A DNA stretch of 61,310 bases from NCBI GenBank assembly GCA_963923035.1, contig CAWUKT010000039.1, positions 1-61,310 of the forward strand, given 5' to 3'. The translations under genes were made by a program, and so were the position numbers. The stretch comes from CAWUKT01 sp963923035. GTDB lineage: Bacteria; Bacteroidota; Bacteroidia; J057; JADKCL01. Position 1 is the first letter of the stretch; each line of letters starts with the position of its first letter. This document shows positions 30,801-37,093 of the stretch, piece after piece. The notes beneath the pieces were generated by a model that searched no databases, was not told the DNA's origin, and worked only from the letters and a program-made list of their open reading frames with translations.

Positions 30801-33800
30801 GAGCTGTCGGCAAAGGTTGCGGCATTCGCGACGTTGTTGGCCGGAGCCGCGGTTGAGTTCAGGTCAATGGGACCATTGTACAGTACAATTGAGTCTCTCG
30901 CTGTCGTCGGTGTACTTTGCTTTTGATTCAGGGCAGAGAAATCATCCCGGCCAATACCAAATACTTCGTTGCTGTAAGCATCGTTGCCAAAAATCACCAA
31001 CCCATCACTATTGAGAAGATCATGGTCGACAGTGACGCCGTACTTGAGGGCCAGATAGGTATTGACCTGCTCCCGTTCTGTCTGGGAGAGGACGACATTG
31101 TAGGCGATGACATCACCGTAGTCCGCATCAAATTCACCATCATTGTCATCGTGGCGGCCGATGGCATTGATATAACCACCAGTTCCATTCCAGTCCAGCG
31201 TTCCGGTAGGCCCAGATCCATTGTCTCGCTGAATACCTTCGGTATACAAGAACATGGCCCCACCGACGCCTGCGCGGGTACCATTCACAATGTGGTTGTT
31301 TCCGTCATCGTTCCCAGCCCCGGACAGAAGAATCTCATCCACGGTTAGGGCATTGTTGACAACTACAAATGCAAACTCCCCACCGCCCATCGTGATATAG
31401 TAATCATCACCGGCTGCGCCCCGGTCGCCGGAGTAAACGGCAAGGTCAGAAGCATAGTTTCCGGTGTGGGCAGCATTATCGGTGGAATTGACCACCACAA
31501 AAATGGACATGTCATCTCCATCCAAAGGGTTGAAGCGGACCTCGTCATCATTTCCATCCGTAGAAATGGTCTCGTGATAATTCAGAAGTGAAGTAGTGCC
31601 GAGGTAGCCTCCCAAAACGCCATTGTTCTGAGTTCCATCATTTCCATTTCCGGACTGGTCTTCCCAATCAGGCGTACCAGGACCAATTGCAGTTTGAGCA
31701 ACTCCCACTCCAACATGGCCGGAGTCAGGCCGGAGCCAGACGTGAATTCCATTCGCTACCCCGCCGGGGGCTGGCGTCATGTTCACAATCGAGAAGAAGT
31801 CCGTTCCAGAATTGAAGAGGACATTGCAATCAAAAATTCCACTTCCCCGGTGAACCAGCGGATAGCGGGTATCCGCAGTAGTGAAGGTTTCATCGTTACT
31901 GTAAATCAGCTCGTAGGTTCCGTTGGGATCGAGCTGGATGAATGTCGCATTGTCAAATACGAGGGTCACCGAATCCGTGATTCCAGGAGTACCCGTATTG
32001 GTTGCCTGGTAGGTCCGCCCCAGGAGACGTCCTGTCAAGCCATTGAAGGCATTGGTGAAAGTCGTATCCCCGTCATCGTGTCCGATGATCAGGTAATTTC
32101 CATCGGTGATGGCATCGGGGTTGAGCGTGTTGTTGGCCGGATAAGTGGTGCCGGCGTGCTCGCCGTGGTATATCGTCAATGAATTGGTGTCCTGGGCAGG
32201 GCGGCTTTGCAATTGGGACCAGTCTCCCCCCTCTCTGCCAATGGCTCCAATCCCAAAAATGTCTTGGTCGTAGGTCCCGATCAGCGGACTCGGGGTGTAA
32301 ATGATATTGCCCAGGTAATCGCGGTAATCATGCCCCAAGGAGATACCATTCTTAATCGCCAGCATGGTCTCGATCTGTTCCCGAACCGTAGCGCCCAGGT
32401 CAGCGTTGAAGGCAACGACCTCCCCATAAATTCCATCAAACTGCCCTCCACCTCCATCGGCCTGATCACCAATCGAGATGAGGTTGTCACCTGCTCCACC
32501 ACCTCCACTACGGTCGAGTAAATCGGTATCGCCGGTAGCTGTTCCGATGGACGCTCCATCCACGAACAACTGGATTTCACCCGTAGATTGGTCCCGGCGG
32601 GCAGTGATGAGGTAAGGAACCCCATTGTTGTAAAAATCATTGGGAGTCACCACCTGGTCGACCCCTCCACTGGTTCCGTCAATACTCCACTTCAGCACCC
32701 CATCGTCCATGGTGATGAAATAGTCCAGGTCCCCAGCATTGTTCTCAGCACTGAAGATGGCCGGTTCATTCCAGGGGTCGGTTCCGTTACCGGCTTCCGT
32801 GGACTGGAATACAATAAAGATGCTCATGTCACCGCCATCCAACTCTTCGAACTCCATCAAGTCATTCGGATCGATGTCGATGCCGTGCTCAAAGTTCAAA
32901 GAAGGCAGCGCCAAATCGGCATCACCAGATTCATTGGCGCCGGTACTATTGGGGCCCTGATCCAGCCATTCATTCGTAAGGCCAGTCAAACCACTTACCC
33001 CAGCAGTCCCTACGCGGTCGTGTCCGGCGTCCGCCCGCAACCAAAGGTGCAGGTCCGCCGTCGAGGCGCCAGCCGGATCCACCAGTTGAACGATGGTAAA
33101 GTAACTGGTGATGTTGTCGGCAAAATCATATTCAGCTGCGAACCGGTTCAGGTTCAAATCGACGAGGGGAATGATTTCATCATCACCGTCAAAGGTGGCA
33201 TTGTTGTCGCTGATGATCAGACCATATTCATTGCCGGACACCAATCCAGGAATCCCCGCTCCGTTCAGGAACAGGGTAATGGAATCCATGCCGTTGACGT
33301 CTTCGACCTTCCAGTGTTGCTCGTAAACATCAATGAGGTTGTTGTTTGCCAGCGGAGTCGCGGAAAACGACTGCGAACCTCCATCGTGGCCCATGATGAT
33401 ATAAGCCCCATCCGGAATATCCGTATTGCTGGGAGAACCGACTGTCTGGTACTGGGTCGCCGGATAAGAGCCATTGTAGCCATAACCCTTGTAGATTTCG
33501 AGGGTATTGGGGAAATTCTGGGGAAAGCTCTGCCGCTGGGTAAAGAGCAGGCTGGCTACGGTATCACTAGCAAGACCGATGATGTCCCGGTCATATCCAG
33601 AGATGGTGTATTCCACGTTGCCGCCCACCCGGTAGTTGTTGGCAAGGGTAACCCCATATTTGATCGCAAGGGCGGATTCGTATTCGAGAATATCGTTTCC
33701 AGTCAACAGCGAATCAAAGACGAGGAATTCAGCAATTTCCCCTTCGAAACCCTGACCACCGGTTAAGTTAGATCCAATCCGGGCCAGTCCACTGATATTG

Positions 33801-36800
33801 AGCGGAACCGTAGTCGCCCCGGCAACCGCTCCATCCTGGTTGCCATTGACATTGATTTCAATGTCGCCGGTGGTGGCATTTCGGGTGAGGGTGATAATAT
33901 ATATCTCACCGTTGTTGTAAGGGGATCCGGACACCGCGGTCGAGGTTCCGGGAACTGTTCCATCGGAAACGGTCCAATTGAGTATACCGCCGTTCATGGT
34001 GAAATAAAACGCTGCTTCCGTCCCCGATCCATCTCCATTGGTGAAGATGGCAGGTTGGGCGGTATAAGACCCTCCGATTCCCGTCTCTGTGGTCCTCATG
34101 GCCATCATGATGGTCATGTCATCAAATGCGGAATCGGGGAATTCAAAGAAGTCTGACGCCGGGACATTCATCACCTCGTTGTAATTGAACTGAGGAATCT
34201 GGTAGGTGATGAAGGGGCTGACAAGTGCATCCTGACTGTTATCCGATTGGTCCCGCCAAACTGTCGGGATACACCCCGCAACGGGAGAGGCTACGACACA
34301 GTTGGATCCTGAATCGGCGCGGAACCAGACTTCCAATCCTTCCGGATTGATGTTCGGTGGAGCCAGCATGATGGTGAAATAACTGGTACCGGTTGGGAAG
34401 CGGTAAGTCACATCAAAGAGGCCTGAACCCTGCTCCGTCAGCGGAACCCGGGTGTCACCGGGATCAAAAGTGTTGTCGGTACTGACGATCAATTCATAGG
34501 TTCCCGCCGGTTGCGCCAGAGTCAGATCGGTAAATCGCGCCGGATCGAATGCGAGCGTCACAGAATCCACCCCACCGGTATTCGTCACCTTGTAGTGGCG
34601 TTCAGAAATGATATTAGGGACCAGAAAGGTTCCCGTGAAGGTAGCGGCCTGGTTGTTGTGCCCCATGATGAGGTACTGTCCTTCGGCCAAACTTGAATCG
34701 TTATCAACGTTCGTGGCGGGATAGGTTCCGCTGTAGCCGACGCCGGAAAAGACAAATAAACTGGCGGAATCGGTCGCGGAAAAGGTTTGTTTCTGCTCCC
34801 ATGCTCCACCGGCAGCTGAAGACCGTCCCAATCCCATGATGTCATTGTCATAGGTGGCGTCCAGGGCATACAAAACGGTGGTTCCGTCTTCGTCGATATA
34901 GTCGTGTTGCAGGGTAATGCCATATTTGATGGCCAGCATGGTTTCAACCCGGCGGAGTTCATTTAAGTTGAGGAGGTCGTTGTACAAAATGACTTCGGCG
35001 AAATCACCATCCCAGTCGCCATCTCCATCCGGCTCCTCCCCGATTCGGATCCGAGCATTGGTTCCGCCCCGAGCCAAAGTACCCGTTCCGCCGTTTCCAC
35101 CCGTAATTGAGTCCCCTTCTATATACAAAGCGATATTACCAGAAGAAGCCTCCCTTCTCGCAACTACAATGTGCGGGATATTGTCATCGTAGGTTCCAGC
35201 AGTTGTGATGGTGGCACCACCACCTCCATTAGGATCGGTGGTCCAGCGAATATTTCCATTAGACATGGAAAGGTAGTAGTCATCCTGGCCCCCAATTTCC
35301 CCTCCAAGGATTGCTGGTTCATCCCAGACACTGCCAGCAGTTCCATTTTCATTGGTCCGCAATACAAAAATGGCCGTGATATCGTCCCCTACCAATTCAT
35401 CCAATTGGTAGGATCCGTTTCCGTCCACCGACACTATTTGCCGGTAGTTCATTCCATTTTCTACCGCTTGTGAGTTATTGTCTTCATCCGCTCCCGTAGC
35501 AGAGCCCGACTGATCGATCCAGTTGTCTCCACCACCACCAATGTTGTTGGTTCCAGCAACCCCCACCTGGTCATGGCTTTGGTCACCTTCCAACCAGATA
35601 TGTGGTCTTGTGGCTACACCGCCTGGTTTGGGGAAGCGAGCCAAAGCAAAGAAATCAACCACATCATCGTCGAAGTTGATTTCAGCAGTAAAAATATTTC
35701 CCCCTTGATCGGTGAGGAAAAAGATATCGTCTTCCAAGTTGATGGTTTGATCCGCACTTACAATCACCGCGTAATCAAAAGTGCTGGCGCTTACAAGGTC
35801 TGTAAACACACTCCCATTAAACCTGAGTGTATTCACACCGATGCCATTGTAGTCCTCGATTTTATATTTTCTGCCGTAGAGTTGAACATGAGAATCGGCA
35901 ATGGTGTCGGTGAAACCCAGAGTACCGCCATCGTGACCGATCAGGACGTACTCATCGTCATTAACGTTGAAGGCATTGCCAGGAGGAGAGGCAATTGCCG
36001 AGTACATTTCAGTCGGGAAAGAAGCATAAGCATCGGAATTGTAAACGGTCAATCCGCCGCCGCCGTCCCGCGGGGTACTGAAAATCTGAATATATGATCC
36101 ATTGGAGTTGGCTTGGTCTGTAATCCCGAAGATGTCGTTATCGAAGCTCGCTACATTGTAGATATTCGAATCATCGAAGGAACGGTAGCTGTTGGACAAG
36201 GGAATACCGTATTTGATGGCAAGATCGGTCTCTAAGCGTTGCCGCTCCGTCGCACTCAATACTGAGCTATGGACGATGATTTCTGCGACGTCTCCCTCCC
36301 AATCACCGGTCGGAGAAGTCGCAAAGCTAGCGCCAATCCTAGTATTGGCATTCTGGTTTAGGCTCACGCCAGAAGAGGCAGTTTGCGCCGTTCCTTGCTG
36401 GGTACCGTCGATGAACATCCGGATTTCACCGGTACTATTGTCCCGATCAATCGTAATCAAATAGGGCCGTCCGTCATTGTAAGTGGAAGCGGTACTTGTA
36501 ACCGTTGCGGATGTAGTTGCTTCGACGTGGAAATTGATCGTTCCACCGGTCATCGTCAGGTAAAATGCATTTCCAGCTGAACCAGATCCATTGGTATAAA
36601 TAGCGGGCTGAACCAAGGGGTTACCACCCGAGCCGGTCTGGGTGGTTTGCATGACCAGAGAGATCGTAAAGTCTTGATCGGCTGGGGTAGGATGTTCGTA
36701 ATAGGAAGTGAGGGGAATGCGAATGGCCTCGTTGAAGTTGATTAGAGGAAGGATATAATCGGCGGTTCCGGTCAACGTAGCATTCGATGCCGCAGCCGTT

Positions 36801-37042
36801 CCTTGGTTGTTCCAGGTCGAAGCGGCGGCAAGGGTTTCGGTGACCGGTCCCGTGGGCGTAGGCGTCAATCCATCATTGCCGGCATCTGCCCGCAGCCAGT
36901 GATCGGGGTCACCAATTCCTCCGGGGCCACTTTGCCCCCACATTTCTCCCCCACTCAGTCCCACTCCTCCCAGCATGAGGATAAGGGCCAGCAGATTCGA
37001 TTTGTTCCAGCAATACAAGGTTCTTCGTAAATTCTTAACCAT
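18893..37042 (-). CDS. Giant T9SS surface adhesin with eleven LamG-like repeat units and CHU_C domain
   Basis: This is a 6,049-aa protein encoded by a single uninterrupted 18.15-kb frame. The N-terminus has a signal-anchor-like segment (LLALILMLGGVGLSGG, residues about 16-31). From residue about 47 to about 4,800 it consists of eleven units, each opening with a motif like LWLRADAG, then a LamG/concanavalin-like part (QPAIF..., SGEIRMFIDG), the motif ETMLAIKYGI, then DIFGIGR and QxQS blocks, a 'YLIMGHDGG' strand and a closing YFTIV strand. The last 1,200 residues are Ig-like repeats like those of the 1,306-aa cargo, and the end (IFVPGVFTPNGDFSNE ... LTIRRQ) is a CHU_C type B sorting domain. 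LamG-like folds bind glycans, so adhesion to polysaccharide or cells, or gliding, is likely (inference). A PorP/SprF-like partner follows directly. Confidence 0.92.
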   Translation of the reverse strand: MVKNLRRTLYCWNKSNLLALILMLGGVGLSGGEMWGQSGPGGIGDPDHWLRADAGNDGLTPTPTGPVTETLAAASTWNNQGTAAASNATLTGTADYILPLINFNEAIRIPLTSYYEHPTPADQDFTISLVMQTTQTGSGGNPLVQPAIYTNGSGSAGNAFYLTMTGGTINFHVEATTSATVTSTASTYNDGRPYLITIDRDNSTGEIRMFIDGTQQGTAQTASSGVSLNQNANTRIGASFATSPTGDWEGDVAEIIVHSSVLSATERQRLETDLAIKYGIPLSNSYRSFDDSNIYNVASFDNDIFGITDQANSNGSYIQIFSTPRDGGGGLTVYNSDAYASFPTEMYSAIASPPGNAFNVNDDEYVLIGHDGGTLGFTDTIADSHVQLYGRKYKIEDYNGIGVNTLRFNGSVFTDLVSASTFDYAVIVSADQTINLEDDIFFLTDQGGNIFTAEINFDDDVVDFFALARFPKPGGVATRPHIWLEGDQSHDQVGVAGTNNIGGGGDNWIDQSGSATGADEDNNSQAVENGMNYRQIVSVDGNGSYQLDELVGDDITAIFVLRTNENGTAGSVWDEPAILGGEIGGQDDYYLSMSNGNIRWTTDPNGGGGATITTAGTYDDNIPHIVVARREASSGNIALYIEGDSITGGNGGTGTLARGGTNARIRIGEEPDGDGDWDGDFAEVILYNDLLNLNELRRVETMLAIKYGITLQHDYIDEDGTTVLYALDATYDNDIMGLGRSSAAGGAWEQKQTFSATDSASLFVFSGVGYSGTYPATNVDNDSSLAEGQYLIMGHNNQAATFTGTFLVPNIISERHYKVTNTGGVDSVTLAFDPARFTDLTLAQPAGTYELIVSTDNTFDPGDTRVPLTEQGSGLFDVTYRFPTGTSYFTIMLAPPNINPEGLEVWFRADSGSNCVVASPVAGCIPTVWRDQSDNSQDALVSPFITYQIPQFNYNEVMNVPASDFFEFPDSAFDDMTIMMAMRTTETGIGGSYTAQPAIFTNGDGSGTEAAFYFTMNGGILNWTVSDGTVPGTSTAVSGSPYNNGEIYIITLTRNATTGDIEINVNGNQDGAVAGATTVPLNISGLARIGSNLTGGQGFEGEIAEFLVFDSLLTGNDILEYESALAIKYGVTLANNYRVGGNVEYTISGYDRDIIGLASDTVASLLFTQRQSFPQNFPNTLEIYKGYGYNGSYPATQYQTVGSPSNTDIPDGAYIIMGHDGGSQSFSATPLANNNLIDVYEQHWKVEDVNGMDSITLFLNGAGIPGLVSGNEYGLIISDNNATFDGDDEIIPLVDLNLNRFAAEYDFADNITSYFTIVQLVDPAGASTADLHLWLRADAGHDRVGTAGVSGLTGLTNEWLDQGPNSTGANESGDADLALPSLNFEHGIDIDPNDLMEFEELDGGDMSIFIVFQSTEAGNGTDPWNEPAIFSAENNAGDLDYFITMDDGVLKWSIDGTSGGVDQVVTPNDFYNNGVPYLITARRDQSTGEIQLFVDGASIGTATGDTDLLDRSGGGGAGDNLISIGDQADGGGGQFDGIYGEVVAFNADLGATVREQIETMLAIKNGISLGHDYRDYLGNIIYTPSPLIGTYDQDIFGIGAIGREGGDWSQLQSRPAQDTNSLTIYHGEHAGTTYPANNTLNPDAITDGNYLIIGHDDGDTTFTNAFNGLTGRLLGRTYQATNTGTPGITDSVTLVFDNATFIQLDPNGTYELIYSNDETFTTADTRYPLVHRGSGIFDCNVLFNSGTDFFSIVNMTPAPGGVANGIHVWLRPDSGHVGVGVAQTAIGPGTPDWEDQSGNGNDGTQNNGVLGGYLGTTSLLNYHETISTDGNDDEVRFNPLDGDDMSIFVVVNSTDNAAHTGNYASDLAVYSGDRGAAGDDYYITMGGGEFAFVVVNNALTVDEILLSGAGNDDGNNHIVNGTRAGVGGAMFLYTEGIQRDNGSGPTGTLDWNGTGGYINAIGRHDDNDGEFDADYGDVIAYNVVLSQTEREQVNTYLALKYGVTVDHDLLNSDGLVIFGNDAYSNEVFGIGRDDFSALNQKQSTPTTARDSIVLYNGPIDLNSTAAPANNVANAATFADSSWVIIGHDNAATAFNSPYAGNPSGRLDRIWKVEESGSVDSVTIDFDGATYMLNNTNDYDLLIGTDPTFASATTVRIVDYSSGTRFYAKADFVANDTSYFTIVERAETVSPAGVDSLNLVTWLRADFGVSGSTNCTPVTAAGACDIGGPGATDGSWLDQSPGPLPASEELANSQLISPSANFKSAVNLGVNSAFETSRSADQDISIVMVFANNNAFSSASFENQMPLLSAANDGGAQDYYLTMGGDSVHWTTSDGTERTVSAGAVDYSDGAPHIVFAERQLTGTSQQILLDGSDGQTGTSATGALNGYFFGTLTMGQHPPEVTGNAPVTRSTQELYEVLVFNDILTTLERDQIQTMLAIKYGIPLPGDYVSHTGATIYSDLTYNQDVIGLANTDVDGGLYTQSASTPRSNPSGFVVVAGTGHSGVVPTLNDTLPTAVPQNAYLLTGHDGAGTTFNGTLFTANDLMERVYKVETENTPGTVTLFFNTTEFPSLATTGFSYSLIVGASPTVQTSDPQAVLTDHGGGLFSVEYDFGTNSDMYFTIVREAFVEPGGVDASNLRVWYKGDTGLAPCTTTPTTANCQVGGAGTGNGTWVNQSPFKNTYDASEISGEIVYRTDTVNFRGVVDIQPNAGFDVPYTPAGDVSMFVVFESFSPTGTVINSVDGTGDFELSLNGGNLRWETQGATGPTESVAATYANGDAYMVYASRDVATLTAGQFLAIDGLSSTATITTQQNSTVDPFTAGNFVIGEERNGTDGGDIRVAEFLMYDVVLGDTQRQQVETMLSIKYGIPFQQDYLSHNGNIIFDRVAPYLSNIVGIGAAPRGGGLWTQKQSRGREEPGGLTIYNGTHATLPADNYLNTSTMNLNSYLIAGSNNLDGNYISSYAGGDSVLTERSYRVTDSGSVDTVTLAFTTTIFPGIVADDSLIVSSDPVFDPSDTRIPLVDRGGGVLTAEYDFPDGTSYFAILQQGVSIDLVIPGNVSGPIELWLRADAGTDCITNNCGVSTWADFSFTGRNATTATASGSVALVHGAMNFNPSVLIDESYMSLNNVSAEEMDIFAVINTGEIDPSSGDWRSAPAIFNAAPDGQSNVYGLGIDNGEIVFGERSPIAGNAIRSNSPSGAVPLAYNNNTNVLLNISRTTSTGTFNTRFLLNGLQEDIGSTGVDPLSDATELWLGAYRDNLQAPVLDYTGNYGDVIVFPRQLTQTEREQVNTYLALKYGIPLTHDYRNGQGTVIYNVSVYDQDVIGIGRADSTGLYQLQSQPAYNPDGLTIYKGRDYDDAFPSFNIVGDSETNPDTLADESYLIMGHNGGAGGSFSATFGPYTNTLDARSYQVVNIGVDTVTLEFNDTEFTGLVPGTDRTYYMLVSSDQTFDATDLFIPLQILPTTPTGGYYVEYNFPPDTSYFSLVAMPHPVADLWYRADSSVTTSGSDVQVWGDISSNANNSHPVTSNAGTVTQNFSSMNFNPTISIAAGGNIDFPDSVNRRDIADDDFSVFLVTRTTQTPANGAGNWFTQSAVLSKEAVGTDDWGLAMDDNGDLYVGINNDTTLSPSLTNATLNDGTPHLVTLIRDRNDSTGLGQPNTSFLLFDGDNKSSLALPGNNNYLANSDTFSIGQHSNLGTGQYIGDYGEIMIFDNRLKNGDQNAIRRIETYLATKYGITLDDDYYGQAGVSVFTRDQLANGTYDLDIFGIGRDDQFGLDQRQSASQNAADLVRIYNGTGYAGTFPTSNVVGPDSNANGFGSDNSYLIIGRSSSGADNYTTSTLQNTGEQRWGRTWYAENNGAVGTVTLYFPAATYNFAVSGDYGVIVGNSGATFDGSVAANRYPMERMPNNDRYVEVPLNATNPFFTIYREFPPRPGNVADASNPTALWLNPDTFAVTTGSTGELANWYDISLGGNDATPSAPASGDTVRLATGRMNYNNSVQVQNTFLSFNTPQTADLTVISVFRSTQGAPGGNWRAEPAIVSFEQNNSNPVLGITMDGGDVTGALSNNATGAGAVITSNGFNYANDNPNFAIYARDPNTIFDEEELYVNGVTTGTTTNGNNGNLVAATGQLGQHLDGDGQFVGEYGDVIVLDRRITGTDLDRINTYLALKYGLTLPLDSQYVDLYNPTNIVYDGNSGALGNFDQEIVGVSRSDSSLLHQRISSPPITGVDVPLTIIHGTGHAASGVVPSLNDTLLDLTNDNTYAIMGHDGDTVALGLDFNSVPSTRMQRIYKMEETGTVGTVSLFFDNDHFPSLVAGNSYFLIYRQADTAFAISDPQVPLVPVDSGYIAEVNFLSGTTYFTVFENTVIGPGGVQTGIQIWYKGDVPYEPTPNIWRDQSGNANHALDASNSILNSSLATNQYLNFNNYLISPDTLERDFGSQSVTSGNTIFIVGSGQKTSTTTRGGYIGYEDPSTTASYGLISLTTGPTIDNSTNSNFSSGGILRQDGVTLAAGNNPSVGNFSIVSAQIDPLGTVPNPFSIGALLYLGGYTSATDESMDSYEFAEVVAYNGALKTQTEIEKVETYLAIKYGLTLQTDYLSAIDSIGTVYPVGGHSYNNAIAGLARQDTSGFQQRQSKSHFGNDIVLMALEDLEPEGTPNTNLFDNDEFYLIWGHEGGSLCWAAEDFSIGPDSNHYVRLEREWRMETTNGTGSSDIIEVVILGASLPTTLPGGDSLLLVFSPDSNFTNTALSIPLIDTLGGDTLFAEIDASVYNNYNYFTVASYLDDPRWHQVDYCEGDLAVWYGSRLLDVGSNCTRISISNADTTHFIYNRGVVGAPGNNEFFGAASGFANNPGACLDSIVWSVPAGLASFDTFVVNVDFDTVTTSAPCGVGGNYDVSSPYVLLDSITIGLTGTSNFNYQDVTCLGDSNQLPVQLGPSFLDGRYFVTDTFQGQEIVTPGLLFNENTGEISINTSVVDTHYIAFTPLGYCPTGDTTYDSLIIELPVPSYVAFDTNTICELETNIVLLDSTRPVLGVVQPSNFRVSPSTGLVFNTTPAGIDPAASQPGLYTITYVPNDSICNLPSDTTITIEPAERGEFEYTSNEFCQFGPNPFPTPINVPNTNWFYRSSVPANCVVDSVTGEIDLTLSFIGSYEIYLLPDSNISPCAVADTFAITIHPLPDPDFNLDSTYCFNGVGIAFDTLFGTAGIPVGGSAFFTSPSSFLTIDSTSAGASAANPYVSGNTAGGPFPVQYNVTNTFGCSDSLVRVTRLIGIPVSSIVYPDEITAGVYEYCDDDVDIAPVFLTGVTGGFFSTGGTTLPVDSTTGIIGLSTLNGFAQDSVFYTKDTLGCTSTFSIGQVTVGGFLDATITLTGDSVCPGTSLPITSASIFNYSILDSGNVVAGPFTTGPINTATLNPNTHYTVRNVTASGLGTSTVCRDTALNYFFIHLADSALFAYQDSIVCNTEGDVNPLLFGTTGGFFTADTNAVNLDSITGEITVDTTVTGAFQITYTTVGVCPDTSTYNIQILEGASSEFTYPQSEVCTDVGLLVATVDNPNGTFTCPDCPQGALQSNGDLQLAAFLSDTTVTVTYLVSAGNAACESQVSRTVTVDNEITGLTISYPEPFYCPDQIATPIISDTSESGTFDNVNLIVIDQNTGVVNPAFAAARDTFTITYVLNTICAEEATTELILLPQLDASFEFNPTDYCFGDLDTIAPTTLADQTGTFSITNRPTGTSQFPIADSSLGLFLLTGADEGTYEVTHIVPGNCPDTVAQDITLNEQVFIGDVTVDPGYQICGDSILTVSINPSIAGTPTFFLNGVPQLTNFPIYTETNLVDSMFINITYQATSGCQTDTTILVTEKLKPDGAPRTFPQTITGDQPVEIIMESYTDNTNFIWTATALPTNIITLDSTSGETELIGIGETATISGIATLESDIDPSTIEYIITPLRDSCPGDPDTLLILVNPNGEAIFVPGVFTPNGDFSNETWQIQWNESIVPTDYTIYIYNRTGGLVKTMEELNNTWDGENLPDGVYWYLINDAAGEFVKAGGLTIRRQ
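22710..36910 (-). repeat. Eleven tandem ~1.3-kb coding repeats inside the giant adhesin gene
   Basis: The unit-opening motif (W-L/Y-R/K-A/G-D) occurs near plus-strand positions 36900, 35590, 34325, 33030, 31735, 30435, 29125, 27850, 26560, 25205 and 23910. Spacing is 1.27-1.36 kb. Units are clearly homologous in protein but diverged in DNA, which suggests old duplication rather than recent amplification. Confidence 0.85.
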
Positions 37043-37093
37043 AGCTTAGACGGCTTTCTTAGTTCAGTTCAGCTACAATTCACTATCGGTATT

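Noticed and set aside
32588..33766. 392-codon plus-strand frame inside the giant adhesin gene
   Set aside because: Shadow of the repeat-coding strand; translation has no signal or domain.
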